From NCBI RefSeq assembly GCF_947501425.1, contig NZ_CANMVN010000010.1, positions 124,001 through 188,000 on the forward strand: DNA of 64,000 nt, in the 5' to 3' direction. Of the stretch, positions 18,855-27,917 are shown in pieces (position 1 is the first letter of the stretch; each line of letters begins with the position of its first letter). This stretch comes from an uncultured Psychroserpens sp. (GTDB lineage Bacteria; Bacteroidota; Bacteroidia; Flavobacteriales; Flavobacteriaceae). A model generated the notes under the pieces. That model saw only the letters and a program-made list of their open reading frames with translations. It had not been told where the DNA came from and ran no database searches. A program made the position numbers and the translations under genes.

Positions 18855-21758
18855 ATGAAAACATTTTTGAATAGCTTACTATTACTGACTTTCTTAATAC
18901 CTGCAACATTTTTTGGTCAAACCAAAATCTCAGGTACAGTAACAGATGAAGCTAACGCATTACCGCTACCAGGTGTAAATATTCTTGTTAAAGGGACTAC
19001 TACTGGAGCTTCGACTGATTTTGATGGTAATTATACAATATCAGTCAATCAAGGGGATATCCTAGTTTATTCTTATTTAGGATATACCACTAAAGAAATC
19101 ACTTACACTGGTCAATCACCATTAAATGTAGCCTTAGCTCAGGATACTAGCCAATTAGACGAAGTTGTTTTAATTGGTTATGGTTCTACTCGAAAGCAAG
19201 ATGCTACAGGTGCAGTTGACAAAGTATCTGATGAAGAGTTTAACAAAGGGGCTATCGTCTCGCCAGAACAATTAATTGCTGGTAAATCTGCTGGTGTAAG
19301 AGTAACTTCTGCTGGTGGTGCTCCTGGTGAAGGTTCTCAAATTAGAATTCGTGGTGGTGCATCATTATCTGCAAATAGTGATCCTTTAATTGTTGTAGAT
19401 GGTTTACCATTAGATCAAAGAGGTGTCCAAGGTGTGAGAGGTGCATTAAATGCTATCAACCCGAATGACATTGAAGACTTTGTTGTTTTAAAAGATGCAT
19501 CGGCTACTGCAATCTATGGTTCTAGAGCCTCAAACGGTGTTATCTTAATTACCACTAAAAAAGGTAAAAGAAACAGTCCGTTAACTTTTGAATATGATCT
19601 TAAAGCATCTGTACAACAAGTATCTGATTTCGTTGATGTATTAAATGCATCACAACACAGAGCTATAGCAGAAACTGCTCCAGGATTTAATCCTGATTTA
19701 ACAGGTAACACGAGTACAGATTGGCAAGATGAAATTTATCAAACTGCAATTGGAGCAATTCATAACTTGACGGTTTCTAAAGGTTATGAGAACTTTAACT
19801 TCAGAGCAAATTTCAACCACGCTTCTCAGGAAGGTGTACTTACTGGAGATTTATATGAGCGTAATAATTTGAACTTAGCTTTAGTTCACCGTTTCTTAGA
19901 TAATGATCTTAAATTATCATTAACCTCAAATACAAGTATTGATGAGAATAAGTTTGCCGATAGAGCTGCTATTGGTGAGGCTGTAACATTCGATCCAACT
20001 CAACCTGTATATAATGATGATGGTAGTTTTTTCCAGTATTTTGGAGAAAACTTAGCGCCTCTAAACCCATTATACCGATTAGAGAACTTTGATAATAGAG
20101 CTCAAAACAAAAGAAACATTACCAATTTCAATATTGACTACAAGTTCTGGTTCTTAAAAGAATTAAAGTTCAATTTAAACGCAGGTTTTGATTATTCTGA
20201 ATTAGACGGAAAACAATTCAATCCAGCTGTTCCAACTAACCCAGATAGTTTTGCTTACCAAAACTTCTACACTGGTTTAAACAGAAATACCTCTTTAGAT
20301 TTCTACTTCAACTACAAAAAAGAATTAGAATCGCTTAATACACTTGTGGATTTAACTGCAGGTCACGCTTATCAAGAATTTTATATCAGATCAGATAGAA
20401 ATGAAACAGATAATGGTACCTTAACCATGCGTCCGACAGTTATCAATAGAAATAGTTTAGAATCTTACTTTGCAAGAGCAAGCTTTGATATTGCTGATAA
20501 GTATCTTGTATCATTAAGTTATAGACGTGATGGATCATCTAGATTTAATCCTGATGGCCGTTGGGGTAATTTCCCAGGAGCTTCTGTTGGTTGGAAAATT
20601 ATCAATGAAGATTTCATGGCCGATTCATTCTTCTCTAACTTAAAGTTAAGAGCTGGTTGGGGAAAAACAGGTCAGAATGAAATTAATAATAACTACGGTT
20701 ATTTAGGAGTATATTCTCCGGGTCGTAATGATGCAAGCGTGCAAATTGGAACAAATCCTGATGGAAGTCCAATCTTCGTAAATACACTTAGACCAGAAGA
20801 GTTTGACGAGAACTTAACCTGGGAAAAAACAACTCAATATAATGTTGCATTAGACTTTGGTCTATTTGAAGATAGACTTACAGGTACTATTGATGGATAC
20901 TACAGAGAAACTGATGACCTTTTAGCAACAATTCCAACAGCTGCAGGTTCTAACCTTTCAGATTTATTAACTACTAATGTTGGTTCAATAACAAGTAAAG
21001 GTCTTGAGTTTAGTCTTAATGGTGATGTATTTAAATCGGAAGATTTTGAATGGAACCTTGGATTCAATGTGACACTTCAAGAAATCGAAATCACAAAACT
21101 TAATTTAAGTGGTGATGATGAGTTCTTCATCCCAACTGGAGGTATTTCAGGTGGTGTTGGTAACAACATACAATTATGGAGACCAGGATTAGATCCATCA
21201 ACATTCTTTGTATTCAGACAAGTATATGACGATAACGGAAACCCAATTGAAGGGGCCTATGTGGATGTAAATGGTGATAACCAAATTACAGAAGCTGATA
21301 GACAAGCCTACAAAAAAGGTAATCCAGATGCATTTGCAGGTTTTACTAGTAACCTTAGATACAAGAATTTTGACTTTAACTTTACGTTTAGAGGAAGCTT
21401 TGGTAACTATGTATACAATAACACAGCATCAGACAGAGGTAATACTGGAACAGTAACAGCTGCACCTGGTAATTTCTATCCAAACGCTCATGCAAGTGTA
21501 CTAGACACAAACTTCCAAAATCAAAACTTATTCTCTGATTTATACATTCAGAGAGCTGATTTTGTAAGATTAGATAACATATCTATAGGCTACACTATAC
21601 CTTTTGAAAAGGCTACACTAAGAGCTTCATTAACTGGAAATAACTTGTTTGTTATTACTGAGTATGATGGTCTTGATCCTGAAATTCAAAATGGTATTGA
21701 TAATAATTTCTATCCTAGACCACGTACGTATGTATTAGGATTGAATCTTACTTTTTAA
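18855..21758 (+). CDS. susC: SusC-like TonB-dependent outer-membrane glucan transporter
   Basis: 967 residues. Signal peptide to ~FFGQ (residue 22), then a carboxypeptidase-regulatory-like beta-sandwich (~25-100), the segment DEVVLIGYGSTRKQDATGAV that marks SusC-family plugs, a plug domain (~115-235) and a 22-stranded barrel ending in the aromatic GLNLTF. There is no STN domain, so no direct anti-sigma signalling is expected. It imports malto-oligosaccharides across the outer membrane using TonB energy. It is first in the + operon, 34 bp before SusD, and faces the LacI-type operator. Confidence 0.95.
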   Translation: MKTFLNSLLLLTFLIPATFFGQTKISGTVTDEANALPLPGVNILVKGTTTGASTDFDGNYTISVNQGDILVYSYLGYTTKEITYTGQSPLNVALAQDTSQLDEVVLIGYGSTRKQDATGAVDKVSDEEFNKGAIVSPEQLIAGKSAGVRVTSAGGAPGEGSQIRIRGGASLSANSDPLIVVDGLPLDQRGVQGVRGALNAINPNDIEDFVVLKDASATAIYGSRASNGVILITTKKGKRNSPLTFEYDLKASVQQVSDFVDVLNASQHRAIAETAPGFNPDLTGNTSTDWQDEIYQTAIGAIHNLTVSKGYENFNFRANFNHASQEGVLTGDLYERNNLNLALVHRFLDNDLKLSLTSNTSIDENKFADRAAIGEAVTFDPTQPVYNDDGSFFQYFGENLAPLNPLYRLENFDNRAQNKRNITNFNIDYKFWFLKELKFNLNAGFDYSELDGKQFNPAVPTNPDSFAYQNFYTGLNRNTSLDFYFNYKKELESLNTLVDLTAGHAYQEFYIRSDRNETDNGTLTMRPTVINRNSLESYFARASFDIADKYLVSLSYRRDGSSRFNPDGRWGNFPGASVGWKIINEDFMADSFFSNLKLRAGWGKTGQNEINNNYGYLGVYSPGRNDASVQIGTNPDGSPIFVNTLRPEEFDENLTWEKTTQYNVALDFGLFEDRLTGTIDGYYRETDDLLATIPTAAGSNLSDLLTTNVGSITSKGLEFSLNGDVFKSEDFEWNLGFNVTLQEIEITKLNLSGDDEFFIPTGGISGGVGNNIQLWRPGLDPSTFFVFRQVYDDNGNPIEGAYVDVNGDNQITEADRQAYKKGNPDAFAGFTSNLRYKNFDFNFTFRGSFGNYVYNNTASDRGNTGTVTAAPGNFYPNAHASVLDTNFQNQNLFSDLYIQRADFVRLDNISIGYTIPFEKATLRASLTGNNLFVITEYDGLDPEIQNGIDNNFYPRPRTYVLGLNLTF

Positions 21759-21792
21759 AAAAAATGATGAAAACTAATAAATATTTAAAGCT

Positions 21793-23391
21793 ATGATGAA
21801 AACAGTTAAAAATATCTTTATTGCCTTCACAGTGATACTGTTCGTACAGTCCTGTGCAAGCGATTTAGATTTACAACCTGAAGACAATCGTCTTACTGCA
21901 GATGCAGCCTTTGAAGATCCTGCAGCTTACAAGCAGTTCCTTGCAAAATTATATGCTGGAATCTCTCTAAGTGGACAAGATGGTCCTGCTGGTAATCCAG
22001 ATTTAGCAGGTTTAGACGAAGGATTTTCCAACTACCTTAGATTGTATTGGAAAATGCAAGAACTAACAACTGACGAAGCAATTATCGGTTGGAATGATGG
22101 AACTATTAAAGATTTACACGGACAAACATGGACTGCTGGTAATGAATTTATAAGAACGATGTATAGTAGAATTTTCTACCAAATAGCATTGACAAATGAA
22201 TTTTTACGTCAGACAACAAGTTCTAAATTAGATGGAAGAGGTGTTGATGCAGATTTAAGAGCAGAAATCCAAGATTACAGAGCTGAAGCTCGTTTCATGA
22301 GAGCACTTAGTTATTGGCATGCAATGGATTTATTTGCTAATGTTCCTTTTGTTACTGAAGAAGATCCAATTGGAGCTTTCTTACCACAACAGATTCAACG
22401 TGCAGATCTATTCAACTACATTGAAAGTGAATTATTAGATATTGAAGATGATATCGTTGCAGCCAGACAAAATGAGTATGGTCGTGCAGATCAGGCAGCT
22501 GTTTGGATGTTATTATCAAAATTGTATATCAATGCAGAAGTGTATACTGGATCTCCTAGATATACTGATGTTATTACATATACTACTAATGTAATTAATG
22601 CTGGTTATACAATTCCAAGTAATGAATATTTCCAATTATTCTTAGCTGATAATGATTCTAACGGAGCACAAGAGGAAGTAATTTTCCCTATCACATTTGA
22701 TGGTTTAAACACACAATCCTTTGGTGGTATGACATTCTTAGTTCATGCACCTGTAGGAGGTTCTATGGATCCAGCAGAGTTTGGTATCAATGGTGGATGG
22801 TTTGGAATAAGAACGACTCCAACTTTTGTTGAATTATTCCCTGGAGAAGAAAATTCTGCCGATGGTAGAGCAATGTTCTACACAGATGGACAACAAAAAG
22901 ATATCGATGATACATCACCTTTCAATAACGGTTTCGCTATTGAAAAATATAGAAACGTAGATGTTAACGGTGTTCAAGGATCTGATGCTACTGGTGATCA
23001 TCCTGATACTGACTTCCCTATGTTTAGATTAGCAGATGCTTACTTAATGTATGCTGAAGCTTCTCTTAGAGGTGGTGGAGGAACGCTTTCTAATGCGAGA
23101 GACTACATCAATGAGTTAAGAGAGAGAGCTTACGGCGATACTAGTGGAAACATCAATGAATCTGATATCACTCTTGATTTCATTCTCGATGAAAGAGCTC
23201 GCGAATTATATTGGGAAGGACATAGAAGAACTGACTTGATTAGATTTGGTCAATTTTCAGATCAAGGTGTATGGCAATGGAAAGGTAACGTTCAGCAAGG
23301 TGTAACTACCGATGCTTACAGAGACGTAATGCCTATTCCAGCTACAGACCTTGGAATTAATACTAATTTACAACAAAACGAAGGATACTAA
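21793..23391 (+). CDS. susD: SusD-like starch-binding lipoprotein
   Basis: 532 residues; lipidation at Cys21 (VQSC) followed by ASDLDLQPED, typical for SusD. The start at 21793 is followed by a second ATG at 21796 that is equally plausible. The helical RagB/SusD fold is indicated by the N-terminal TPR-like region and the C-terminal segment with DERARELYWEGHRRTDLIRFG, a family hallmark. It forms a lid on SusC at the cell surface and delivers oligosaccharides. It sits between SusC and the SusE/F-like gene. Confidence 0.95.
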   Translation: MMKTVKNIFIAFTVILFVQSCASDLDLQPEDNRLTADAAFEDPAAYKQFLAKLYAGISLSGQDGPAGNPDLAGLDEGFSNYLRLYWKMQELTTDEAIIGWNDGTIKDLHGQTWTAGNEFIRTMYSRIFYQIALTNEFLRQTTSSKLDGRGVDADLRAEIQDYRAEARFMRALSYWHAMDLFANVPFVTEEDPIGAFLPQQIQRADLFNYIESELLDIEDDIVAARQNEYGRADQAAVWMLLSKLYINAEVYTGSPRYTDVITYTTNVINAGYTIPSNEYFQLFLADNDSNGAQEEVIFPITFDGLNTQSFGGMTFLVHAPVGGSMDPAEFGINGGWFGIRTTPTFVELFPGEENSADGRAMFYTDGQQKDIDDTSPFNNGFAIEKYRNVDVNGVQGSDATGDHPDTDFPMFRLADAYLMYAEASLRGGGGTLSNARDYINELRERAYGDTSGNINESDITLDFILDERARELYWEGHRRTDLIRFGQFSDQGVWQWKGNVQQGVTTDAYRDVMPIPATDLGINTNLQQNEGY

Positions 23392-23403
23392 ACATCAAAC
23401 AAC

Positions 23404-24594
23404 ATGAAAAATATTAAATTTTTAACCTTATTATTTATAGCCTTATTAGGCTTTAACTCTTGCGAAACTGAAGACGATGTAGTTTTCGTTGCAAGTGAAT
23501 CTGAATTACAATTCTCTAACTCTTTTCAGGGTGAGTACATATTAACACCTGCTACTGCAGGAAATTTAGCTGAACGTTTTACATGGAATTCTCCTGATGC
23601 AGGTGTTCCTACAAACTTCACTTTCGAATTACAAAGATCGATTGCTGGTGACTTTAGTGATGCTGAGGCTGTTGGTTCTACAACTGCTAACGAAATTGCA
23701 GTAACTGTTGGAGATATGTTAGGATTTGCTGCTCTAGCAGGTCTTGACAACGATCCAGATACTGAAGCTCCTAATACAGGATCAGTATCATTTAGATTAC
23801 GTGCTTTTGCAGGTACAGGCGGATTAGAAACATTCTCTCCTGCACAAGCTTTAACAGTAGTGCTTCCTGAAGGTGAAGCTGCTGCTGCTGTTTGTGAATT
23901 TGAGCAATTATACTTAGTTGGTGCTGGTGTTGTAGATGCAGGATGGTCTTGGGACACTCCAGTTGCATTACCATGCGTTGAAAACGGAGTGTACGGTGGA
24001 AATGTTGCCTTCCAAAATATGGGTGGTGATGATCCAATGAATAATTTCAGATTCTTTACTGTAAATACAGATTGGGGTTCTGGACGTAACTTCCCTTTCT
24101 ATGCAGATGCTGGATATACTATAGATTCTGGATTTGAAAATGCAATGGATGACGATTCAAACTTTGGATTTGTTGGTACTACAGGTCTTTATTATTTAGA
24201 AATTGATACTAACGCTAAAACAATCACATTAGATGCGCCTCAGGCTACTGGTTCTTGTGAGTTTGATTTACTATATGGCGTTGGTGCTGGTTTAACTGAT
24301 GCAGGATGGTCTTGGGACACTCCAGTACAAATCCTATGTTCTAGTGATGGTGTTTACACTGCTAATGTAGCACTACAAAATAATGGTGGTGCAGATAACA
24401 ACTTTAGATTCTTTACTGTAAATACAGACTGGGGTTCTGGACGTAACTATCCTTTCTATGAAGATGAAGGTTATACATTTGACTCTAACTTAGTAAATGC
24501 AATGGATGATGATTCAAACTTTGCTTTTATCGGAACAACAGGAACATACTTGTTAACCATAGACACTGTTGCTAAAACTATAACTTTAGAATAA
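23404..24594 (+). CDS. SusE/SusF-like surface starch-binding lipoprotein with two tandem modules
   Basis: 396 residues; lipidation at Cys20 (FNSC) followed by ETEDD, an acidic pattern linked with surface export of Bacteroidota lipoproteins. An Ig-like SusE N-terminal domain (~25-155) is followed by two near-identical modules of ~115 residues, C164-~280 and C285-396. Each contains DAGWSWDTPV, NNFRFFTVNTDWGSGRN and AMDDDSNF. The conserved tryptophans and aromatics are candidates for sugar stacking, as in SusE/F starch-binding modules. It should hold starch at the surface near SusCD. At the DNA level the modules share exact 29-bp blocks (23935-23963 and 24298-24326), a sign of recent duplication or gene conversion. 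Confidence 0.88.
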   Translation: MKNIKFLTLLFIALLGFNSCETEDDVVFVASESELQFSNSFQGEYILTPATAGNLAERFTWNSPDAGVPTNFTFELQRSIAGDFSDAEAVGSTTANEIAVTVGDMLGFAALAGLDNDPDTEAPNTGSVSFRLRAFAGTGGLETFSPAQALTVVLPEGEAAAAVCEFEQLYLVGAGVVDAGWSWDTPVALPCVENGVYGGNVAFQNMGGDDPMNNFRFFTVNTDWGSGRNFPFYADAGYTIDSGFENAMDDDSNFGFVGTTGLYYLEIDTNAKTITLDAPQATGSCEFDLLYGVGAGLTDAGWSWDTPVQILCSSDGVYTANVALQNNGGADNNFRFFTVNTDWGSGRNYPFYEDEGYTFDSNLVNAMDDDSNFAFIGTTGTYLLTIDTVAKTITLE

Positions 24595-24630
24595 TAGATT
24601 CTCTTTTGATGATAATTATATAAGTTAACT

Positions 24631-24667
24631 AAAAAAGGCTATGTCATATCAACATGGCCTTTTTTTT
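24631..24667 (+). terminator. Rho-independent terminator between SusE/F-like and amylase genes
   Basis: Arms 24631-24643 and 24653-24665 pair over 13 bp with one wobble, with a 9-nt loop and a run of T after the stem. It would end or attenuate transcription after the SusE/F-like gene. It also shows that the ATG at 24641, inside this hairpin, is not the start of the amylase gene. Confidence 0.85.
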
Positions 24668-24679
24668 AAAATAAAAACT

Positions 24680-27607
24680 ATGAAAAGAAAATTATGTTTT
24701 TTATTGCTCATGTGCACTGCTTTTTTGAACGCACAGGTCTCATTAAATGTTGGTGCAATTGAAGTTGACGAACCTGTTACCATAACTGTTGATATCAATA
24801 GTTCTGATTCTGATTGTAATGGTATCAGTAATCCTGGAGCTGTATATATGCATTCAGGAATTGGAGATAATTCTAACGCGTTTGGATTTAGTGTTATCGG
24901 AAACTGGGGACAAGATGATGGTGTTGGTCAAATGACTAACAATGGAGATGGTACCTACAGTATAACCATAACACCACAATCTTATTACGGACTTAGTCAG
25001 GCAGAAGCTGATGCAGCAACCCAAATTGGAATAGTTTTCAGAAATGAAGACGGAACTCAGGAATTGAAAGCTAATGGCTGTAACGACTTTATTTTTGCGG
25101 TTGGTAGTGTATCTATAAATTTATCACAACCTTCAAGTCCTACTGTTGTTCTAAATTCTGGAGATAACCTGAGTGTGAGTGCTACAATTCTATTTCAAGG
25201 ATCTACAACAGTTCAAGGGTCTTATGAGATTTATAAGAATGACGAGATCACACCTATCATTACTGGCAACTGCGGATTTCCTAATTGTAATGCGACTATA
25301 ACCAACATTACTGAATATGCTGAATATACCTTTGTTGGTTCACCTCAAGGCTCTTCTGAAACTGGAGAAGCTTCTTTTGAAGTATTTGTGGTAGGAAGTG
25401 TAACAGAGCAAGCGCTACCTACTGGTGTTGAAGATGGTATTAATTATAGTGCTGATGCCACAAAAGCTACACTTGTGCTTAATGCACCAAAAAAGGAATA
25501 CATCCAGGTAGCTGGTAGTTTTAATAATTACTCGCCAACATCTGCTGATGTCATGAAACGAGATCCAGCAACTGGCAAATATTGGTTAGAATTAACAGGA
25601 TTGACTCCTGGACAGATTGAGACTTATCAATATTGGGTATTTGATTTAAATCCAATTGCCGACTCTCCTGCTCTGGTAAAAACTGCTGATCCATATTCTA
25701 CATTAGTATTATCGCCTTTTGACGATCCTTTTATTCCTATAAATACGTATCCAAACTTACCAGCTTATCCTGCTGGTCAAGAACGTGAAGTAACTGTTTT
25801 GCAAACTGGACAAACACCTTACAATTGGCAAGTCACAAATTTTCAGAAACCAAAAGAAGAAGACTTGATTGTATATGAAGTGTTAGTTAGAGATTTTGAT
25901 GCCAATAGAAACTATCAAGATTTAATCGATAGAATTGATTATTTCAAAAATCTTAATGTTAATGCCATTCAACTTATGCCTGTTATGGAGTTTGAAGGTA
26001 ATGAAAGTTGGGGATACAATACCTCATTTCACATGGCTTTGGACAAATACTACGGAACAGAAGACAAGTTCAAAGAGTTCATTGATCTCTGTCATCAAAA
26101 TGGTATTGCTGTTATTCTTGATTTAGCTATAAATCACGCCTTTGGAAGAAGTCCGATGGTTCGTATGTGGATGGATGATCCTGATAATGATGGATGGGGT
26201 GGTCCAAGTAGTGAGAATCCGTATTTTAACCAAACACCACAACACAGCTATAATGTAGGGTCTGATTTTAGTCATACAGAAGAAGAACCTAATGATCCTG
26301 GTGCCAGCAATAATGATACGACAAACCCAATTACCAATGACTACGTAAAACGTGTGTTAAAACATTGGATTGAGGAGTTTAAAATTGATGGTATTCGTTG
26401 GGATTTAACTAAAGGATTTACTCAAAACTGTAGTGGAAGTAATGAAGGATGTACAAATGCCTATCAGCAGGATAGAATTGATATTCTTAAAGAATATGCA
26501 GATTATTCATGGTCATTAGACCCAGATCACTATGTGATTTTCGAGCATTTAGGTTCGCAAAATGAAGAAAAAGAATGGGCAAACTATCGCTTAGGTGAAG
26601 GTAAAGGCATCATGATGTGGGGAAAAATGACAGATCCTTACAATGAATTAACAATGGGTTTCACAGCTAATATAGAAGGTGTAGGTCATAAATCACGTGC
26701 GCAGTTTAACGGTCCTCGTGTTATGGGCTATCCAGAAAGTCACGATGAAGAACGTTTGATGTACAAAAATGTAACCTTTGGAAATCAATCTACACCATCT
26801 CATAATGTTAGAGACTTAGATACAGCGTTGTCTAGAATGTCTGCATTAGGAGCAGTAAGCCTAACTGTACCTGGTCCTAAAATGATTTGGCATTTTGGTG
26901 CTTTAGGAATGGATAATTCTATATTTACTTGTCCTAACGGAAGTGTTAACAATCCAGATTGTAAACTGGACACAAAACCACAACCACAATGGACAGAAAA
27001 TTGGTTAGGAGATCCTTTAAGACGACAAATTTATGATGATTGGGCCAGACTTAATCTTTTGAAAATAAACGAACCTGTTTTTGAAGGTGATTATACCTTT
27101 AATAACAATAGTGGAGCATCAACGCTTGTACAACGTATTGATATTTTTGATACCTCAATTCCAGTTACCGAATTGAGAAATGTGATTGTACTTGCAAACT
27201 TTGATGTGGTTTCACAAACTGTAAATACATCATTTCCAATTGCAGGTAATTGGTATGACCTAATGGATGAAACCGGAAACACAACTTATAGTGCTTCTAC
27301 AGTAACTATAGCTCCTGGTCAATTTAGAATTTTTGGCAATCAGCCATCAACATTAAGTACTGATGACTTTGAAATTAATAATTCATTCAGTATTTATCCA
27401 AACCCTGTAAATACATCATTTAAAACTAATAAAGCGCTAAATAGTTTACAAATATTTGATATTACAGGTAAATTAGTGAAGTCTTTTAATGGAGATTTTA
27501 CTGAAAATGACACTTATGATATTTCAAACTTAACACAGAGTATTTATCTGGTTAAAATTGAAAATAGTAATGGTCAAACTTTAACTTCGAAGCTTATTAA
27601 ACTTTAA
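24680..27607 (+). CDS. T9SS-secreted multidomain GH13 alpha-amylase
   Basis: 975 residues from the ATG at 24680, chosen because it begins the signal peptide (MKRKLCFLLLMCTAFLNAQ) and the longer frame starts inside a terminator. N-terminal beta domains (~25-260) precede a CBM48-like domain (~270-370; QVAGSFNNYSP), the GH13 barrel (~390-810) and a T9SS type A sorting domain (last ~75 residues, SIYPNPVNTSF to the end). Catalytic residues: D575 (GIRWD), E622 (IFEHLG) and D689 (SHDEE). It should be released or attached outside the cell by the type IX system and start starch digestion. It follows SusE/F, with a terminator between them. Confidence 0.92.
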   Translation: MKRKLCFLLLMCTAFLNAQVSLNVGAIEVDEPVTITVDINSSDSDCNGISNPGAVYMHSGIGDNSNAFGFSVIGNWGQDDGVGQMTNNGDGTYSITITPQSYYGLSQAEADAATQIGIVFRNEDGTQELKANGCNDFIFAVGSVSINLSQPSSPTVVLNSGDNLSVSATILFQGSTTVQGSYEIYKNDEITPIITGNCGFPNCNATITNITEYAEYTFVGSPQGSSETGEASFEVFVVGSVTEQALPTGVEDGINYSADATKATLVLNAPKKEYIQVAGSFNNYSPTSADVMKRDPATGKYWLELTGLTPGQIETYQYWVFDLNPIADSPALVKTADPYSTLVLSPFDDPFIPINTYPNLPAYPAGQEREVTVLQTGQTPYNWQVTNFQKPKEEDLIVYEVLVRDFDANRNYQDLIDRIDYFKNLNVNAIQLMPVMEFEGNESWGYNTSFHMALDKYYGTEDKFKEFIDLCHQNGIAVILDLAINHAFGRSPMVRMWMDDPDNDGWGGPSSENPYFNQTPQHSYNVGSDFSHTEEEPNDPGASNNDTTNPITNDYVKRVLKHWIEEFKIDGIRWDLTKGFTQNCSGSNEGCTNAYQQDRIDILKEYADYSWSLDPDHYVIFEHLGSQNEEKEWANYRLGEGKGIMMWGKMTDPYNELTMGFTANIEGVGHKSRAQFNGPRVMGYPESHDEERLMYKNVTFGNQSTPSHNVRDLDTALSRMSALGAVSLTVPGPKMIWHFGALGMDNSIFTCPNGSVNNPDCKLDTKPQPQWTENWLGDPLRRQIYDDWARLNLLKINEPVFEGDYTFNNNSGASTLVQRIDIFDTSIPVTELRNVIVLANFDVVSQTVNTSFPIAGNWYDLMDETGNTTYSASTVTIAPGQFRIFGNQPSTLSTDDFEINNSFSIYPNPVNTSFKTNKALNSLQIFDITGKLVKSFNGDFTENDTYDISNLTQSIYLVKIENSNGQTLTSKLIKL

Positions 27608-27638
27608 TATAGATTAATTAGTGATTTGAATTAGCCTG

Positions 27639-27670
27639 AAAACCTCCTTGAAATCTCAAGGAGGTTTTTT
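27639..27670 (+). terminator. Terminator of the susC-amylase operon
   Basis: Perfect 12-bp stem (27639-27650 with 27657-27668), 6-nt loop, followed by T residues, 31 bp after the amylase stop. Confidence 0.9.
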
Positions 27671-27687
27671 ATATCTATCATTAAAAC

Positions 27688-27717
27688 AAAAAAGCCAACT
27701 CGTTAAAGTTAGCTTTT
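27688..27717 (-). terminator. Terminator downstream of tRNA-Leu
   Basis: On the minus strand, AAAGCTAACT and AGTTGGCTTTT pair with one G-T wobble and lead into a T run. It lies 11 bp beyond the 3' end of the tRNA. Confidence 0.75.
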
Positions 27718-27727
27718 ACTTAAATCG

Positions 27728-27809
27728 TGCGGGCGGCGAGACTCGAACTCGCACACCTCGCGGCACTAGATCCTAAGTCTAGCGTGTCTACCAATTCCAC
27801 CACGCCCGC
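27728..27809 (-). tRNA. tRNA-Leu (anticodon UAG)
   Basis: 82-nt class II tRNA. Acceptor stem GCGGGCG (27803-27809) pairs with 27729-27735. The anticodon stem-loop CTAGA-CTTAGGA-TCTAG gives anticodon TAG, there is a long variable arm, and the T-loop is GTTCGAGTC. The CCA end is not encoded. Confidence 0.95.
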
Positions 27810-27885
27810 AAATAAGGACTGCAAATATAAACAATAGTTTGAATATTCAAATAACTTTATTTCGAAAAAATAGCACTCATTTTTG

Positions 27886-27893
27886 TACTTTTG
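27886..27893 (+). promoter_or_regulatory. -7 box for the M20 dipeptidase gene
   Basis: TACTTTTG is an exact TANNTTTG match, 24 bp before the ATG at 27918. It excludes the TTG at 27891, which lies inside the box, as a start codon. Confidence 0.6.
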
Positions 27894-27917
27894 AAAGCGT
27901 ATAAAAAACAGACACTC

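Noticed and set aside
23526-24037. Minus-strand open frames opposite the SusE/F-like gene
   Set aside because: They follow the codon bias of the real + gene and contain no recognisable domain.
24641-24679. Longer amylase start at 24641 giving 13 extra residues
   Set aside because: The ATG lies in the loop side of a rho-independent terminator, and the signal peptide begins at the next ATG, 24680.
27891-27917. TTG start of the M20 dipeptidase at 27891
   Set aside because: The TTG is part of the TACTTTTG -7 box; the ATG at 27918 gives the usual family length.
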